From an uncultured Erysipelotrichaceae bacterium (GTDB taxonomy: Bacteria; Bacillota_I; Bacilli_A; RFN20; CAG-826), in the NCBI GenBank assembly GCA_902791085.1, contig CADAUN010000098.1, positions 1 to 5,549 on the forward strand: a stretch of 5,549 bases of DNA, read 5' to 3'. Shown in pieces: positions 1-5,549 of the stretch. Within the stretch, counting starts at the first letter, position 1. Each line of letters starts with the position of its first letter. A program made the translations under genes and the position numbers. The notes beneath the pieces were generated by a model that saw only the letters and a list, made by a program, of their open reading frames with translations, searched no databases and was not told the origin of the DNA.

Positions 1-614
1 CGATGTTGGCAAAAGAGTTAGAACGCGCGGAAGCTTTTGGCGTTCCTTACCTCGTTTTACATCCCGGAAGCGATGTGGATCAATACGGGGAGAAAGTGTT
101 TCGTGAAGCCGCATTCGTTTTAGATGCCGCTTTAGAAGCATCTTTAACGACCAAGACTATGATTTGCCTAGAAACCATGGCGGGAAAAGGACACGAAATC
201 GGAAGCACATTCGAGTCCATCGCCGCTTTGCGGGGGTCGTCTCGTTATCCGGATCGTCTTGGCGTTTGTTTAGATACTTGTCATATTCATGATGCGGGAT
301 ATCCCGTCAATCACGTAGATGATGTGTTAAAGGAATTCGAGCGTACGATCGGCTTGTCTCATTTAAAAGTGATTCATTTAAATGATTCGAAGAATCCATT
401 AGGATCCCATAAAGACCGTCATGAAAATATCGGTTATGGAACGATCGGTTTTGAAACGTTAGAGAAGTGGTTCTCCCATCCCTTATTAGAAGGCATCCCG
501 TTTGAGTTGGAAACGCCGCGAATCGGAAAAAGTTTGCCTTATCGCAAAGAAATTGAAATGTTAAGAAGCAATCATTACCAGGCGGGATGGAGAGAAACTC
601 TTAAAGACGATTGA
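1..614 (+). CDS. nfo: Endonuclease IV (AP endonuclease family 2), 3' part only
   Basis: This enzyme cuts the DNA backbone 5' to abasic sites and takes part in cytoplasmic base-excision repair, using a trinuclear zinc centre. The reading frame is open from the left edge (first full codon at base 3), and 203 residues are visible. The ATG at base 3 is internal rather than the true start, because the visible part begins near residue 90 of E. coli Nfo and about 90 residues, including the first zinc ligand (H69 in E. coli), are missing. Eight of the nine metal ligands can be placed, counting from the base-3 codon: H20 (LHPGS), E57 (LETMAG), D91 and H94 (GVCLDTCH), H125 (HLNDSK), D138 and H140 (KDRH), and E170 (ELETPR). 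GVCLDTCH and the HLNDSK to KDRH stretch are the family signatures. The gene ends with TGA inside the 3' end of the convergent ispG. The family identification is secure; the upstream context is not visible. Confidence 0.96.
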   Translation, partial: MLAKELERAEAFGVPYLVLHPGSDVDQYGEKVFREAAFVLDAALEASLTTKTMICLETMAGKGHEIGSTFESIAALRGSSRYPDRLGVCLDTCHIHDAGYPVNHVDDVLKEFERTIGLSHLKVIHLNDSKNPLGSHKDRHENIGYGTIGFETLEKWFSHPLLEGIPFELETPRIGKSLPYRKEIEMLRSNHYQAGWRETLKDD

Positions 615-1653
615 TTTCTTCGATTAAAGCTTCGTAAATGTCGGCATCTTTGACTTGACGAAGGATTTTTCCGTCTTGGAAAATCACCCAAATGTGATTT
701 CCCCCGGCCGCGCCTAAATCTGCATGTTTTGCTTCACCCGGGCCATTGACAACACAACCCATAATCGCGATGGTTTTACAAATTCTATGATCTTCTAAGT
801 ATTGTTGAATTTTCTTTGCTAACGGCAACAAATTGACCTCGGTCCTGCCGCATGTTGGGCAAGAAATAAAGGTTGGCCAATCCTCTTTTAATCCCAAATC
901 GTGTAGCAAACGAGCAGCAGCACGAACTTCTTCCTCTGGTTCTTCCGTCAAAGAAATGCGGATGGTGTCGCCAATTCCGTCTAATAGCAAAGGAGATAAT
1001 CCAGCGGCTGAGCGAATGAAACTCGTTTCCATCGGTCCTGCCTCTGTAATCCCTAGATGTAAGGGATAGGGGAAACGTTCTGATGCCAAGCGATAAGCCG
1101 CAACCGTTTCACGCACATCTGATCCTTTTAAAGAAAGGACGATATCGTGAAATCCGTACTTTTCAAGCAAATCCACGTGTTTTTTAGCAGATTGGTAAAG
1201 ATATTCGCCTTTAATGGTGTCGCGACCTTGATAAATTTGTTTGTCCAAAGACCCCCCATTCACTCCGATCCGGATGGGGGCATGATGCGCCAGGGCGGAC
1301 TTTACCACCTCTTGGACGCGCTTTTCATCACCGATATTGCCTGGATTGATGCGAATTGCATCGACGCCGGCATCAAGCGATGCCAAAGCAAGACGATAAT
1401 CGAGATGAATGTCGGCGATTAAAGGAATCGAAACCCGTTTTTTTAATTCACGAAATGCGGCAGCGTCTTCAAAATCAAGACAGGAGCAGCGCATGACTTC
1501 GGCACCTAGTGCGGCACAGCGATTGATTTGTTCGCTGACTTCATTGATGTGCGAAGTTTTAATCGAACACATCGATTGAATGACGACGTGGTCTTGACCG
1601 CCGATTTGGCAAGTCCCGACATGAATTGGTTTTGTTTGCTTTCTTGGATCCAT
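601..1653 (-). CDS. ispG: 4-hydroxy-3-methylbut-2-en-1-yl diphosphate synthase (flavodoxin), IspG/GcpE
   Basis: IspG catalyses the penultimate step of the MEP (non-mevalonate) isoprenoid pathway. It reduces methylerythritol cyclodiphosphate to HMBPP through a [4Fe-4S] cluster in the cytoplasm. The 350-residue product has the usual length of the short bacterial form: an N-terminal TIM barrel (QSMCSIKTS near 26-34, ADIHLDYRLAL 80-90, RINPGNIG 101-108) and a C-terminal cluster domain. The cluster ligands are C265 and C268 (CPTCGRTEVNL), C300 and E307 (GCVVNGPGEA). Their spacing matches E. coli C270, C273, C305 and E312. The ATG is chosen because MDPRKQTKPIHVG fits the family N terminus and an in-frame TAG lies 11 codons upstream. 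No ribosome binding site sits at normal distance; the nearest AAGGA is about 22 bases upstream. The stop codon lies within nfo. The gene stands alone, divergent from rpmG. Confidence 0.97.
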   Translation of the reverse strand: MDPRKQTKPIHVGTCQIGGQDHVVIQSMCSIKTSHINEVSEQINRCAALGAEVMRCSCLDFEDAAAFRELKKRVSIPLIADIHLDYRLALASLDAGVDAIRINPGNIGDEKRVQEVVKSALAHHAPIRIGVNGGSLDKQIYQGRDTIKGEYLYQSAKKHVDLLEKYGFHDIVLSLKGSDVRETVAAYRLASERFPYPLHLGITEAGPMETSFIRSAAGLSPLLLDGIGDTIRISLTEEPEEEVRAAARLLHDLGLKEDWPTFISCPTCGRTEVNLLPLAKKIQQYLEDHRICKTIAIMGCVVNGPGEAKHADLGAAGGNHIWVIFQDGKILRQVKDADIYEALIEEINRL

Positions 1654-1687
1654 CGAAAAAATTTTAGCGTCTTTTTCCTTTTTCTAG

Positions 1688-1716
1688 TAGCACTTTTATG
1701 CGGTCTATGTTAGGAT
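1688..1716 (+). promoter_or_regulatory. Probable sigma-A-type promoter of rpmG
   Basis: A -35-like TAGCAC (1688-1693) is followed after exactly 17 bases by a -10-like TAGGAT (1711-1716), with the TGn extended -10 element directly in front (TGT, 1708-1710). Transcription would begin near 1723, leaving a leader of about 26 bases before the rpmG ATG. Each hexamer matches the consensus at four of six positions, and the exact spacing plus the extended -10 raise confidence. This is an inference from sequence alone. Confidence 0.55.
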
Positions 1717-1730
1717 ATCTCTCGCACAAG

Positions 1731-1737
1731 AAGGAAG
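1731..1737 (+). promoter_or_regulatory. Ribosome binding site of rpmG
   Basis: A purine run AAGGAAG lies 11 bases before the rpmG ATG. It is the only Shine-Dalgarno-like sequence in the short leader, and its spacing is slightly long. Confidence 0.55.
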
Positions 1738-1748
1738 AGTGACAAATT

Positions 1749-1910
1749 ATGGCAAATAGTAAACGCGATCAAGTAATTCTCGCCTGCAGCGAATGCGGTG
1801 AACACAACTACATTACCACGCGGAACAAACGGAATCATCCGAACAAAATGGAAACGATGAAGTATTGCTCTCGCTGCAAGAAAGAAACGCTTCATAAAGA
1901 AGCGAAGTAA
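1749..1910 (+). CDS. rpmG: 50S ribosomal protein L33, zinc-binding type
   Basis: This is a small protein of the large ribosomal subunit, placed near the E site. The 53-residue product has the normal L33 length and pattern: a basic N terminus (MANSKRDQVILAC), the central YITTRNKRN strand, and the C-terminal MKYCSRCKKETLHKE. Two CxxC pairs (C13/C16 and C40/C43) make it the zinc-binding (C+) form. In some Bacillota this form is paired with a cysteine-free paralogue made under zinc starvation; no such paralogue is visible here. The gene has its own probable promoter and ribosome binding site and ends 22 bases before a strong terminator hairpin, so it looks like a single-gene transcript. The reading frame on the opposite strand across it is a shadow. 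Confidence 0.97.
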   Translation: MANSKRDQVILACSECGEHNYITTRNKRNHPNKMETMKYCSRCKKETLHKEAK

Positions 1911-1931
1911 TATTCGTTATTTTGAACAATT

Positions 1932-1956
1932 TAAAGCGCCTTTGAAGGCGCTTTTT
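1932..1956. terminator. Bidirectional intrinsic terminator shared by rpmG and the uxuA-kdgA operon
   Basis: AAAGCGCC (1933-1940) pairs with GGCGCTTT (1947-1954). One more T-A pair closes a TTGA loop, giving a stem of about 9 bp. On the + strand the stem runs into TTTTT (1952-1956), a good rho-independent terminator for rpmG. Read on the - strand, the same stem is followed by TTTAAATT just after the kdgA stop codon, so it probably ends that operon too, with a weaker U-tract. Confidence 0.88.
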
Positions 1957-1959
1957 GTG

Positions 1960-2610
1960 TTATTTAAGTAGAGCTCTCGCTTTTTGAACTTCTTCTAGGA
2001 ATTGCTTGGCCCGTTTGGTGATTTCGGGATAATTGCCATCTTTTGCGGGAGCGGTAAGGCTTCCTCCAGCTGACACCATGACCGCACCGTTTTTGATCCA
2101 TTCGCCGGCATTTTCGATGCTGACCCCGCCGCTAGGCAACAATTTCGCCTCGGGAAGGGGGCCATGGATGTCTTTCAAATAATGTGGTCCAACCACGTCG
2201 CCGGGGAAAATTTTGATTAAGTCAGCCCCTCCACGCAACGCCATGACAATTTCGGTCGGCGTTAAGCAACCGGCAAAATAAGGAATGTTTTCTTGTTTGG
2301 CGATATTAGCAACCCCGTTGTCAAAAGAAGGGGAGACGATAAACATTGCCCCGTGCAAAATGGCGTCTTTCGCCGTTTCTTTGTCTAACACCGTTCCTGC
2401 ACCAATGAGACATGAAGCAAATCGTTTATCCTCGCGCAAAGCTTGAATGACTTCGCTTGCCTTTGGAATGGTGTAAGTGATTTCAAGACCCTTCACTCCG
2501 CTAGGAAGGATGGCGTTAGCCATTAGAAGCGCGCTCTCTTTGTTGGGCGCTCGCAAAACGGCCAATACGCCGCACTGGATTAATTGATCAATCGTTTCTT
2601 CTTTTTTCAT
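1960..2610 (-). CDS. kdgA: 2-dehydro-3-deoxyphosphogluconate (KDPG) aldolase
   Basis: This class I aldolase splits KDPG into pyruvate and D-glyceraldehyde 3-phosphate, the last step of hexuronate breakdown and of the Entner-Doudoroff route. The 216-residue TIM-barrel product has the usual family length. Visible motifs are GLEITYT with the likely catalytic acid E43, GAGTVLD (70-76), SPSFDNGV (93-100), LIKIFPG with the Schiff-base lysine K133, and LLPSGGVS (phosphate-binding loop, about 167-174). The frame stays open upstream to 2676, but the ATG at 2610 is chosen because AGGAGA lies four bases before it and the extra 22 codons lie inside kdgK and do not resemble the family. It is the last gene of the operon, 8 bases after kdgK. 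Activity on the galactose-type epimer (KDPGal) cannot be excluded from sequence, but the neighbours favour KDPG. Confidence 0.93.
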   Translation of the reverse strand: MKKEETIDQLIQCGVLAVLRAPNKESALLMANAILPSGVKGLEITYTIPKASEVIQALREDKRFASCLIGAGTVLDKETAKDAILHGAMFIVSPSFDNGVANIAKQENIPYFAGCLTPTEIVMALRGGADLIKIFPGDVVGPHYLKDIHGPLPEAKLLPSGGVSIENAGEWIKNGAVMVSAGGSLTAPAKDGNYPEITKRAKQFLEEVQKARALLK

Positions 2611-2614
2611 TGAT

Positions 2615-2620
2615 TCTCCT
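2615..2620 (-). promoter_or_regulatory. Ribosome binding site deciding the kdgA start
   Basis: On the minus strand AGGAGA lies four bases before the ATG at 2610 and overlaps the TAG stop of kdgK (2619-2621), an arrangement that suggests translational coupling. It is the main reason to prefer the start at 2610 over the upstream in-frame ATG at 2676. Confidence 0.85.
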
Positions 2621-3629
2621 AACGCTGAATCAGCGTATCGCCTCCTCCAAAAGCCAATGACGTGACTTCGTCCCACGAAGCAACAAGGTAATCACCGGCA
2701 ATCGTGTGTTTTAAACAAGAAGCGGCGACGGCACATTCGATTTCTTCTTGAGGAGCCATGCCTTTCAGCTTTGCGGATAAAAGCGCTGCTCCAAACGCGT
2801 CTCCTCCGCCCACACGGTCAACAATATCAACCACATAAGAACGGGCGCATTTTACTTGACCTTGAGTTACGAGATAACCCGAAATTTCATTCCGATTAGA
2901 AAGAGGAGAATGTCGGGAAGAGAAAGCAACTTCAGGAATGCCGAATCGATCGTTTAGCCATTTTGCGGCGGTTAAATACGTCGAGGGATCGTCTCCTTCC
3001 TTGGGATTCACCGACAACGCAAAAATGTCTTTCAATTGATACAAATTGGTGAAGCAGAGATCCAAAGAAGGAGCAATGGTTTCATAAACCTTCTTTGCCT
3101 CATCGATTGGCCATAAACTGCGACGGTAATTCAGATCGAATGCGACTTTTACCCCGTGTTCTTTGGCTTTTTGAATCGATAAAATCACAATATTTTTTAA
3201 AGCGGGAGACAAGGCCGGGCTAATACCGGTTAAGTAATACCAGGAAGCGTTTTGAAAGATAAGATCCCAATCATAGTCTTCCTTGGCGGATTCAGCAAAA
3301 ACGGAATGGGAACGATCATAAAGAACGGAACTAGGGCGTTGCGAATACCCCGTTTCGCAATAATAAACGCCAAGACGACCGTCTTTTTGCGTAACGTATT
3401 GGGTATCTACTCCAAATTGACGAACGGCATTTAAAGCGGCATTACCTAGTGCGTTCCGTGGCAAAGCCGTCACATAAGAGACAGGGATAGCAAATTGAGC
3501 CAAGGCAATCGCGACATTTGCTTCCGCGCCGCCATAATAGGCGTGAAACGAAGGCGCTTGAGCGAAACGGAGATGCCCTTCGGGAGAAAGACGAAGCAGA
3601 AGTTCTCCAAAGGTAATGACAGATTTCAT
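2619..3629 (-). CDS. kdgK: 2-dehydro-3-deoxygluconate (KDG) kinase, PfkB/ribokinase family
   Basis: KdgK phosphorylates KDG with ATP to give KDPG, the substrate of the aldolase encoded next. The 336-residue product fits the KDG kinase subgroup of the PfkB family. The N-terminal FGELLLRLSP (7-16) and YYGGAEANVAIAL (31-43) form the sugar-binding half with PfkB signature 1. FDLNYRRSLW (164-173) is typical of KDG kinases. DRVGGGDAFGAALL (271-284) is signature 2, with the anion hole in the glycines and D277 as the likely catalytic base. The start is supported by GAGGAA six to seven bases upstream. The gene follows uxuB by 9 bases and precedes kdgA by 8. The PfkB family is certain. KDG as substrate rests on the KdgK-like motifs and on lying between uxuA/uxuB and kdgA; fructokinase is the main alternative. 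Confidence 0.92.
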   Translation of the reverse strand: MKSVITFGELLLRLSPEGHLRFAQAPSFHAYYGGAEANVAIALAQFAIPVSYVTALPRNALGNAALNAVRQFGVDTQYVTQKDGRLGVYYCETGYSQRPSSVLYDRSHSVFAESAKEDYDWDLIFQNASWYYLTGISPALSPALKNIVILSIQKAKEHGVKVAFDLNYRRSLWPIDEAKKVYETIAPSLDLCFTNLYQLKDIFALSVNPKEGDDPSTYLTAAKWLNDRFGIPEVAFSSRHSPLSNRNEISGYLVTQGQVKCARSYVVDIVDRVGGGDAFGAALLSAKLKGMAPQEEIECAVAASCLKHTIAGDYLVASWDEVTSLAFGGGDTLIQR

Positions 3630-3634
3630 CGTTT

Positions 3635-3640
3635 TTCCTC
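3635..3640 (-). promoter_or_regulatory. Ribosome binding site of kdgK
   Basis: GAGGAA on the minus strand lies 5 bases before the kdgK ATG and overlaps the TGA stop of uxuB (3639-3641). As before kdgA, stop codon and ribosome binding site overlap, which suggests coupled translation. Confidence 0.8.
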
Positions 3641-4493
3641 ACACCCCTGAATATGACGAGAAACCGCCATCAATCGGCATAATCACACCGGTGATAAAAC
3701 TGGCAGCCTTTTCATCGCTCAAAAACAAAGTCGCCCCCAATAGCTCATCGGTCTCTCCGAACCGATTCATCGGCGTGTTTCGTAATATTTTAGCGGTTCT
3801 CTCTGTAGGTGTGCCGTCTTCATTCCAAAGCAAGGAACGGTTTTGCGTTGTGGAGAAAAAGCCAGGGGCAATCGCGTTCACACGGATTCCTTCAGGAGCA
3901 AAATAAGTGGCGAGCCATTTCGTGAAATTCGAAACTCCTGCCTTGGCTGCACTGTAAGCCGGAATTTTGGTTAAAGGAGTAAACGCATTCATCGATGAAA
4001 TGTTTAGAATAGAGCAGCCTTTTCGCCCGATCATATCTTTTGCAAACACTTGAGTGGTTAGCCACGCTCCCAATAGGTTTAAATCAAAGACAAATTGAAA
4101 TCCTTCCGGCTTTAAGTCAAAGAACGAAATCTCATTTTCATTTTGTTTCGGTGAATAAAATTCTTGCGTGGTCGTCGCTTTCGGAGAATTTCCGCCAGCC
4201 CCATTCACCAAAATATCGCACGGACCTAAGTCACGAAGAATGGCTTCGTTCGCTTTTTCTAAGGAAGAACGGTCCAAGCAATTGGCCTCATATGCCTTTG
4301 CTTTTCCTCCGTCCTCGATGATAAAATCTTGAACTTTTTTAGCAGCGGGAAGCCGTAAATCCAAAATGGCTACTATTGCGCCAGCTGCCGCGTAAGCTTC
4401 GGCCATGCGCGAACAAAGAACGCCGCCAGCGCCAGTAATGACGACAACTTTGTCTGATAAATCAATGCCTAATGGCAAATCTTCTCGTTTCAT
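3639..4493 (-). CDS. uxuB: D-mannonate oxidoreductase (fructuronate reductase), SDR family
   Basis: This enzyme interconverts D-fructuronate and D-mannonate with NAD(P)H, feeding mannonate to UxuA. The 284-residue product is a classical short-chain dehydrogenase. Its nucleotide-binding TGAGGVLC is at 20-27, NGAG at 97-100, catalytic N139, S167 and Y180-x3-K184 (YSAAK) follow, and the C-terminal PIDGGFSSYSGV is family-like. D45 at the end of the second strand suggests NAD(H) preference (inference). The third glycine of the usual TGxxxGxG is C27; I recall a GVLC form in UxuB-like SDRs of Gram-positive bacteria, such as B. subtilis YjmF. E. coli UxuB belongs to an unrelated, longer dehydrogenase family. 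The SDR family is certain; the substrate rests on the 5-base gap after uxuA and on the operon. A related sugar-acid reductase, such as a gluconate 5-dehydrogenase-like enzyme, is the alternative. Confidence 0.88.
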   Translation of the reverse strand: MKREDLPLGIDLSDKVVVITGAGGVLCSRMAEAYAAAGAIVAILDLRLPAAKKVQDFIIEDGGKAKAYEANCLDRSSLEKANEAILRDLGPCDILVNGAGGNSPKATTTQEFYSPKQNENEISFFDLKPEGFQFVFDLNLLGAWLTTQVFAKDMIGRKGCSILNISSMNAFTPLTKIPAYSAAKAGVSNFTKWLATYFAPEGIRVNAIAPGFFSTTQNRSLLWNEDGTPTERTAKILRNTPMNRFGETDELLGATLFLSDEKAASFITGVIMPIDGGFSSYSGV

Positions 4494-4498
4494 AATGA

Positions 4499-5549
4499 TT
4501 ATTCTTTTCCTTTCTTTTCCGCTTCCGCAGCCTCAAATAATCCATTGATATAAGCGCAGCCTAAGGCGCGATCATATAAACCATAGCCGGGTTTCCCATC
4601 TTCGCCAAAAATATTGCGACCATGATCAGGGCGAACGTAGCCATCGAAGCCATTGTCTACCAAAGCTTTTACAATGGCATACATATCTAACGAACCTAAT
4701 TTGCTATCATGACCGACTTCGACGAAAGAGTCGCGATCGTCCGTATAACGGATGTTACGAAGATGAGCGAAATAGATGCGTCCTTTCTTTGCGTATTTTG
4801 CTGCCATATGAGGAACATCATTCTTTCTGCCAGCGCCTAGCGAACCGGTGCAAAGCGTCATGCCATTATGGCGGTTAGGAACCGCTTCAAATAAGCGGTC
4901 AAAATCCGTTTCATTCGAGATAATTCGAGGCAAGCCAAAGACATCCCAAGGCGGATCATCGGGATGAATAGCCATCTGGATGTCGTATTGATCTAAGACA
5001 TCCTCAATGGATTTTAAGAAATAAACTAAGTTGGCAAAAAGCGCTTCATGTGAGACTTTTCGATAAGCCGTCAATAAAGATTGAAGTTCTTCCGGAGTAT
5101 AAGATTCATCCCAACCAGGAAGATGCAAATGCTTAGGATCCACCCGATCAAAATCATCTCGTGAATACGACAAAGAATTCGATTCGTCAGGATTTTGGTG
5201 ATGCATATCTGTTCGAAGCCAATCAAAAACAGGCATGAAGTTATAACAAACACATTTGACGCCATAGCGTCCGACGAGTGCTAAATTTTGACGAAAGGCC
5301 GCGATATGAGCGTCTCGTTTAGCAGTGCCAAGTTTGATGTCCTCGCTGACGGGAATGGATTCGATCACTTCCATGCTTAGCCCGTGAGCGAGGGCCATTT
5401 CTTTTAGTCTTTTTAAGGAATCTTCACTCCAAACCTCACCTGGCTTTTGATCGTAGACGGCAGTGACGACGCCAGAAAGATTGGGAATCTCGTGCAAATA
5501 AGAAAGCGGGATGCTGTCTTTAGGTCCAAACCAGCGAAACACTAATTTC
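4499..5549 (-). CDS. uxuA: D-mannonate dehydratase (start codon cut by the right edge)
   Basis: UxuA removes water from D-mannonate to give KDG, using a divalent metal (Mn or Fe) in a TIM-barrel fold. Family motifs are clear: FRWFGP at the N terminus, GEVWS, ESIPVSEDIK, CVCYNFMPVFDW, AIHPDDPPW, LCTGSLGA, FAHLRN and YVRPDHGR. Likely metal and catalytic residues, numbered from the inferred start, are H196, C234, H263, D309 and H310. A GTG at 5542 could open the frame, but codons AAA TTA precede it and base 5549 is a G. The protein would therefore read MKLVFRWFG, as is usual for the family, with the ATG at 5549-5551 just outside the window and a length of about 350 residues. This is the shorter Gram-positive form (E. 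coli UxuA is 394). It is the first visible gene of the operon; its promoter lies outside. Confidence 0.96.
   Translation of the reverse strand, partial: KLVFRWFGPKDSIPLSYLHEIPNLSGVVTAVYDQKPGEVWSEDSLKRLKEMALAHGLSMEVIESIPVSEDIKLGTAKRDAHIAAFRQNLALVGRYGVKCVCYNFMPVFDWLRTDMHHQNPDESNSLSYSRDDFDRVDPKHLHLPGWDESYTPEELQSLLTAYRKVSHEALFANLVYFLKSIEDVLDQYDIQMAIHPDDPPWDVFGLPRIISNETDFDRLFEAVPNRHNGMTLCTGSLGAGRKNDVPHMAAKYAKKGRIYFAHLRNIRYTDDRDSFVEVGHDSKLGSLDMYAIVKALVDNGFDGYVRPDHGRNIFGEDGKPGYGLYDRALGCAYINGLFEAAEAEKKGKE
4508..4513 (-). promoter_or_regulatory. Weak ribosome binding site of uxuB
   Basis: AAAGGA on the minus strand, within the last codons of uxuA, lies 14 bases before the uxuB ATG. The spacing is long, so translation of uxuB may depend largely on ribosomes finishing uxuA, whose stop lies 5 bases before the uxuB start. 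Confidence 0.35.

Larger units (their letters stand above)
1960..5549 (-). other. Hexuronate catabolic operon uxuA-uxuB-kdgK-kdgA (right end open)
   Basis: Four minus-strand genes are separated by 5, 9 and 8 bases, with no internal promoter or terminator in the gaps, and the last gene ends beside a terminator hairpin. The products form an unbroken route from D-fructuronate to pyruvate and glyceraldehyde 3-phosphate. Genes for uronate isomerase (uxaC), uptake, glucuronide release and a GntR- or LacI-type regulator are not in the window and may lie upstream of uxuA, to the right. The operon promoter is not visible. Confidence 0.88.

Noticed and set aside
3..5. ATG at base 3 as the start of nfo
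   Set aside because: The visible protein begins near residue 90 of the family and lacks the first zinc-ligand histidine, so this methionine is internal and the gene is cut by the window edge.
833..1422. Two + strand open frames of 78 and 91 residues inside ispG (833-1069 and 1147-1422)
   Set aside because: Both are antisense to well-conserved ispG coding sequence, with no motif of their own and no ribosome binding site.
1654..1748. Promoter for ispG on the minus strand in the divergent gap
   Set aside because: Candidate -10 sequences (CATAAA, TACTAG) have no acceptable -35 at 16-18 bases. A promoter must exist there or nearby, but I cannot place it.
1710..1895. 61-residue open frame on the - strand opposite rpmG
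   Set aside because: It is fully antisense to a clear L33 gene and has no recognisable family motif or ribosome binding site; it is a shadow.
3442..3642. 66-residue - strand frame overlapping the start of kdgK in another frame
   Set aside because: Arginine/serine-rich translation typical of an out-of-frame reading; kdgK motifs in this stretch are intact in the main frame.
4040..4321. 93-residue + strand frame inside uxuB
   Set aside because: Antisense to conserved SDR sequence, with no recognisable protein features.
5071..5265. Hydrophobic 64-residue - strand frame inside uxuA that looks like a small membrane protein
   Set aside because: The hydrophobicity comes from a frame shift of uxuA codons; there is no ribosome binding site and the uxuA frame here is clearly conserved.
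1..5549. CRISPR array, insertion sequence, tRNA/rRNA, riboswitch or novel defence system
   Set aside because: Almost the whole window is covered by seven recognisable genes, the largest gap is 95 bases, and no repeats, transposase motifs or structured RNA were seen. No undescribed system can be supported.

Overview
The window reads as chromosomal DNA of a Bacillota (Firmicutes) bacterium of moderate-to-low GC, probably from the Bacilli/Erysipelotrichia side. Four things point that way: AGGA/GAGG-type ribosome binding sites, a zinc-binding form of ribosomal protein L33, a short-chain-dehydrogenase-type UxuB with a short (about 350 residue) UxuA, both as in Gram-positive bacteria, and nfo lying beside ispG. 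From memory, nfo and ispG also lie in the same neighbourhood in Bacillus subtilis. TGA is used as a stop in two genes (nfo, uxuB), which argues against the mycoplasma code. Genus cannot be decided from the sequence.

Layout. The left third is housekeeping. It holds the 3' part of nfo (endonuclease IV, + strand, cut by the left edge), then ispG (MEP isoprenoid pathway, - strand), which meets nfo tail to tail with a 14-base overlap. A 95-base divergent gap carries a good promoter for rpmG (ribosomal protein L33, + strand). rpmG ends at a strong hairpin that also closes the minus-strand operon coming from the right.

The right two thirds are one minus-strand operon, transcribed right to left in the order uxuA, uxuB, kdgK, kdgA, with gaps of only 5, 9 and 8 bases. 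Together these enzymes take D-fructuronate to D-mannonate (UxuB), to 2-keto-3-deoxy-D-gluconate, KDG (UxuA), to KDPG (KdgK), and to pyruvate plus glyceraldehyde 3-phosphate (KdgA). This is the lower part of the hexuronate (glucuronate/Ashwell) pathway. The missing upper parts (uronate isomerase, transporter, glycosidase, regulator) would be expected beyond the right edge. The window cuts uxuA by only about two bases of its likely start codon.

No gene-free stretch exceeds 300 bases. I saw no mobile element, CRISPR array, RNA gene or unknown gene system; this is an ordinary metabolic and housekeeping region. The points worth a second look are local: start-site corrections for uxuA and kdgA, the nfo/ispG tail overlap without a terminator, the shared terminator, and the lack of a normally spaced ribosome binding site before ispG.
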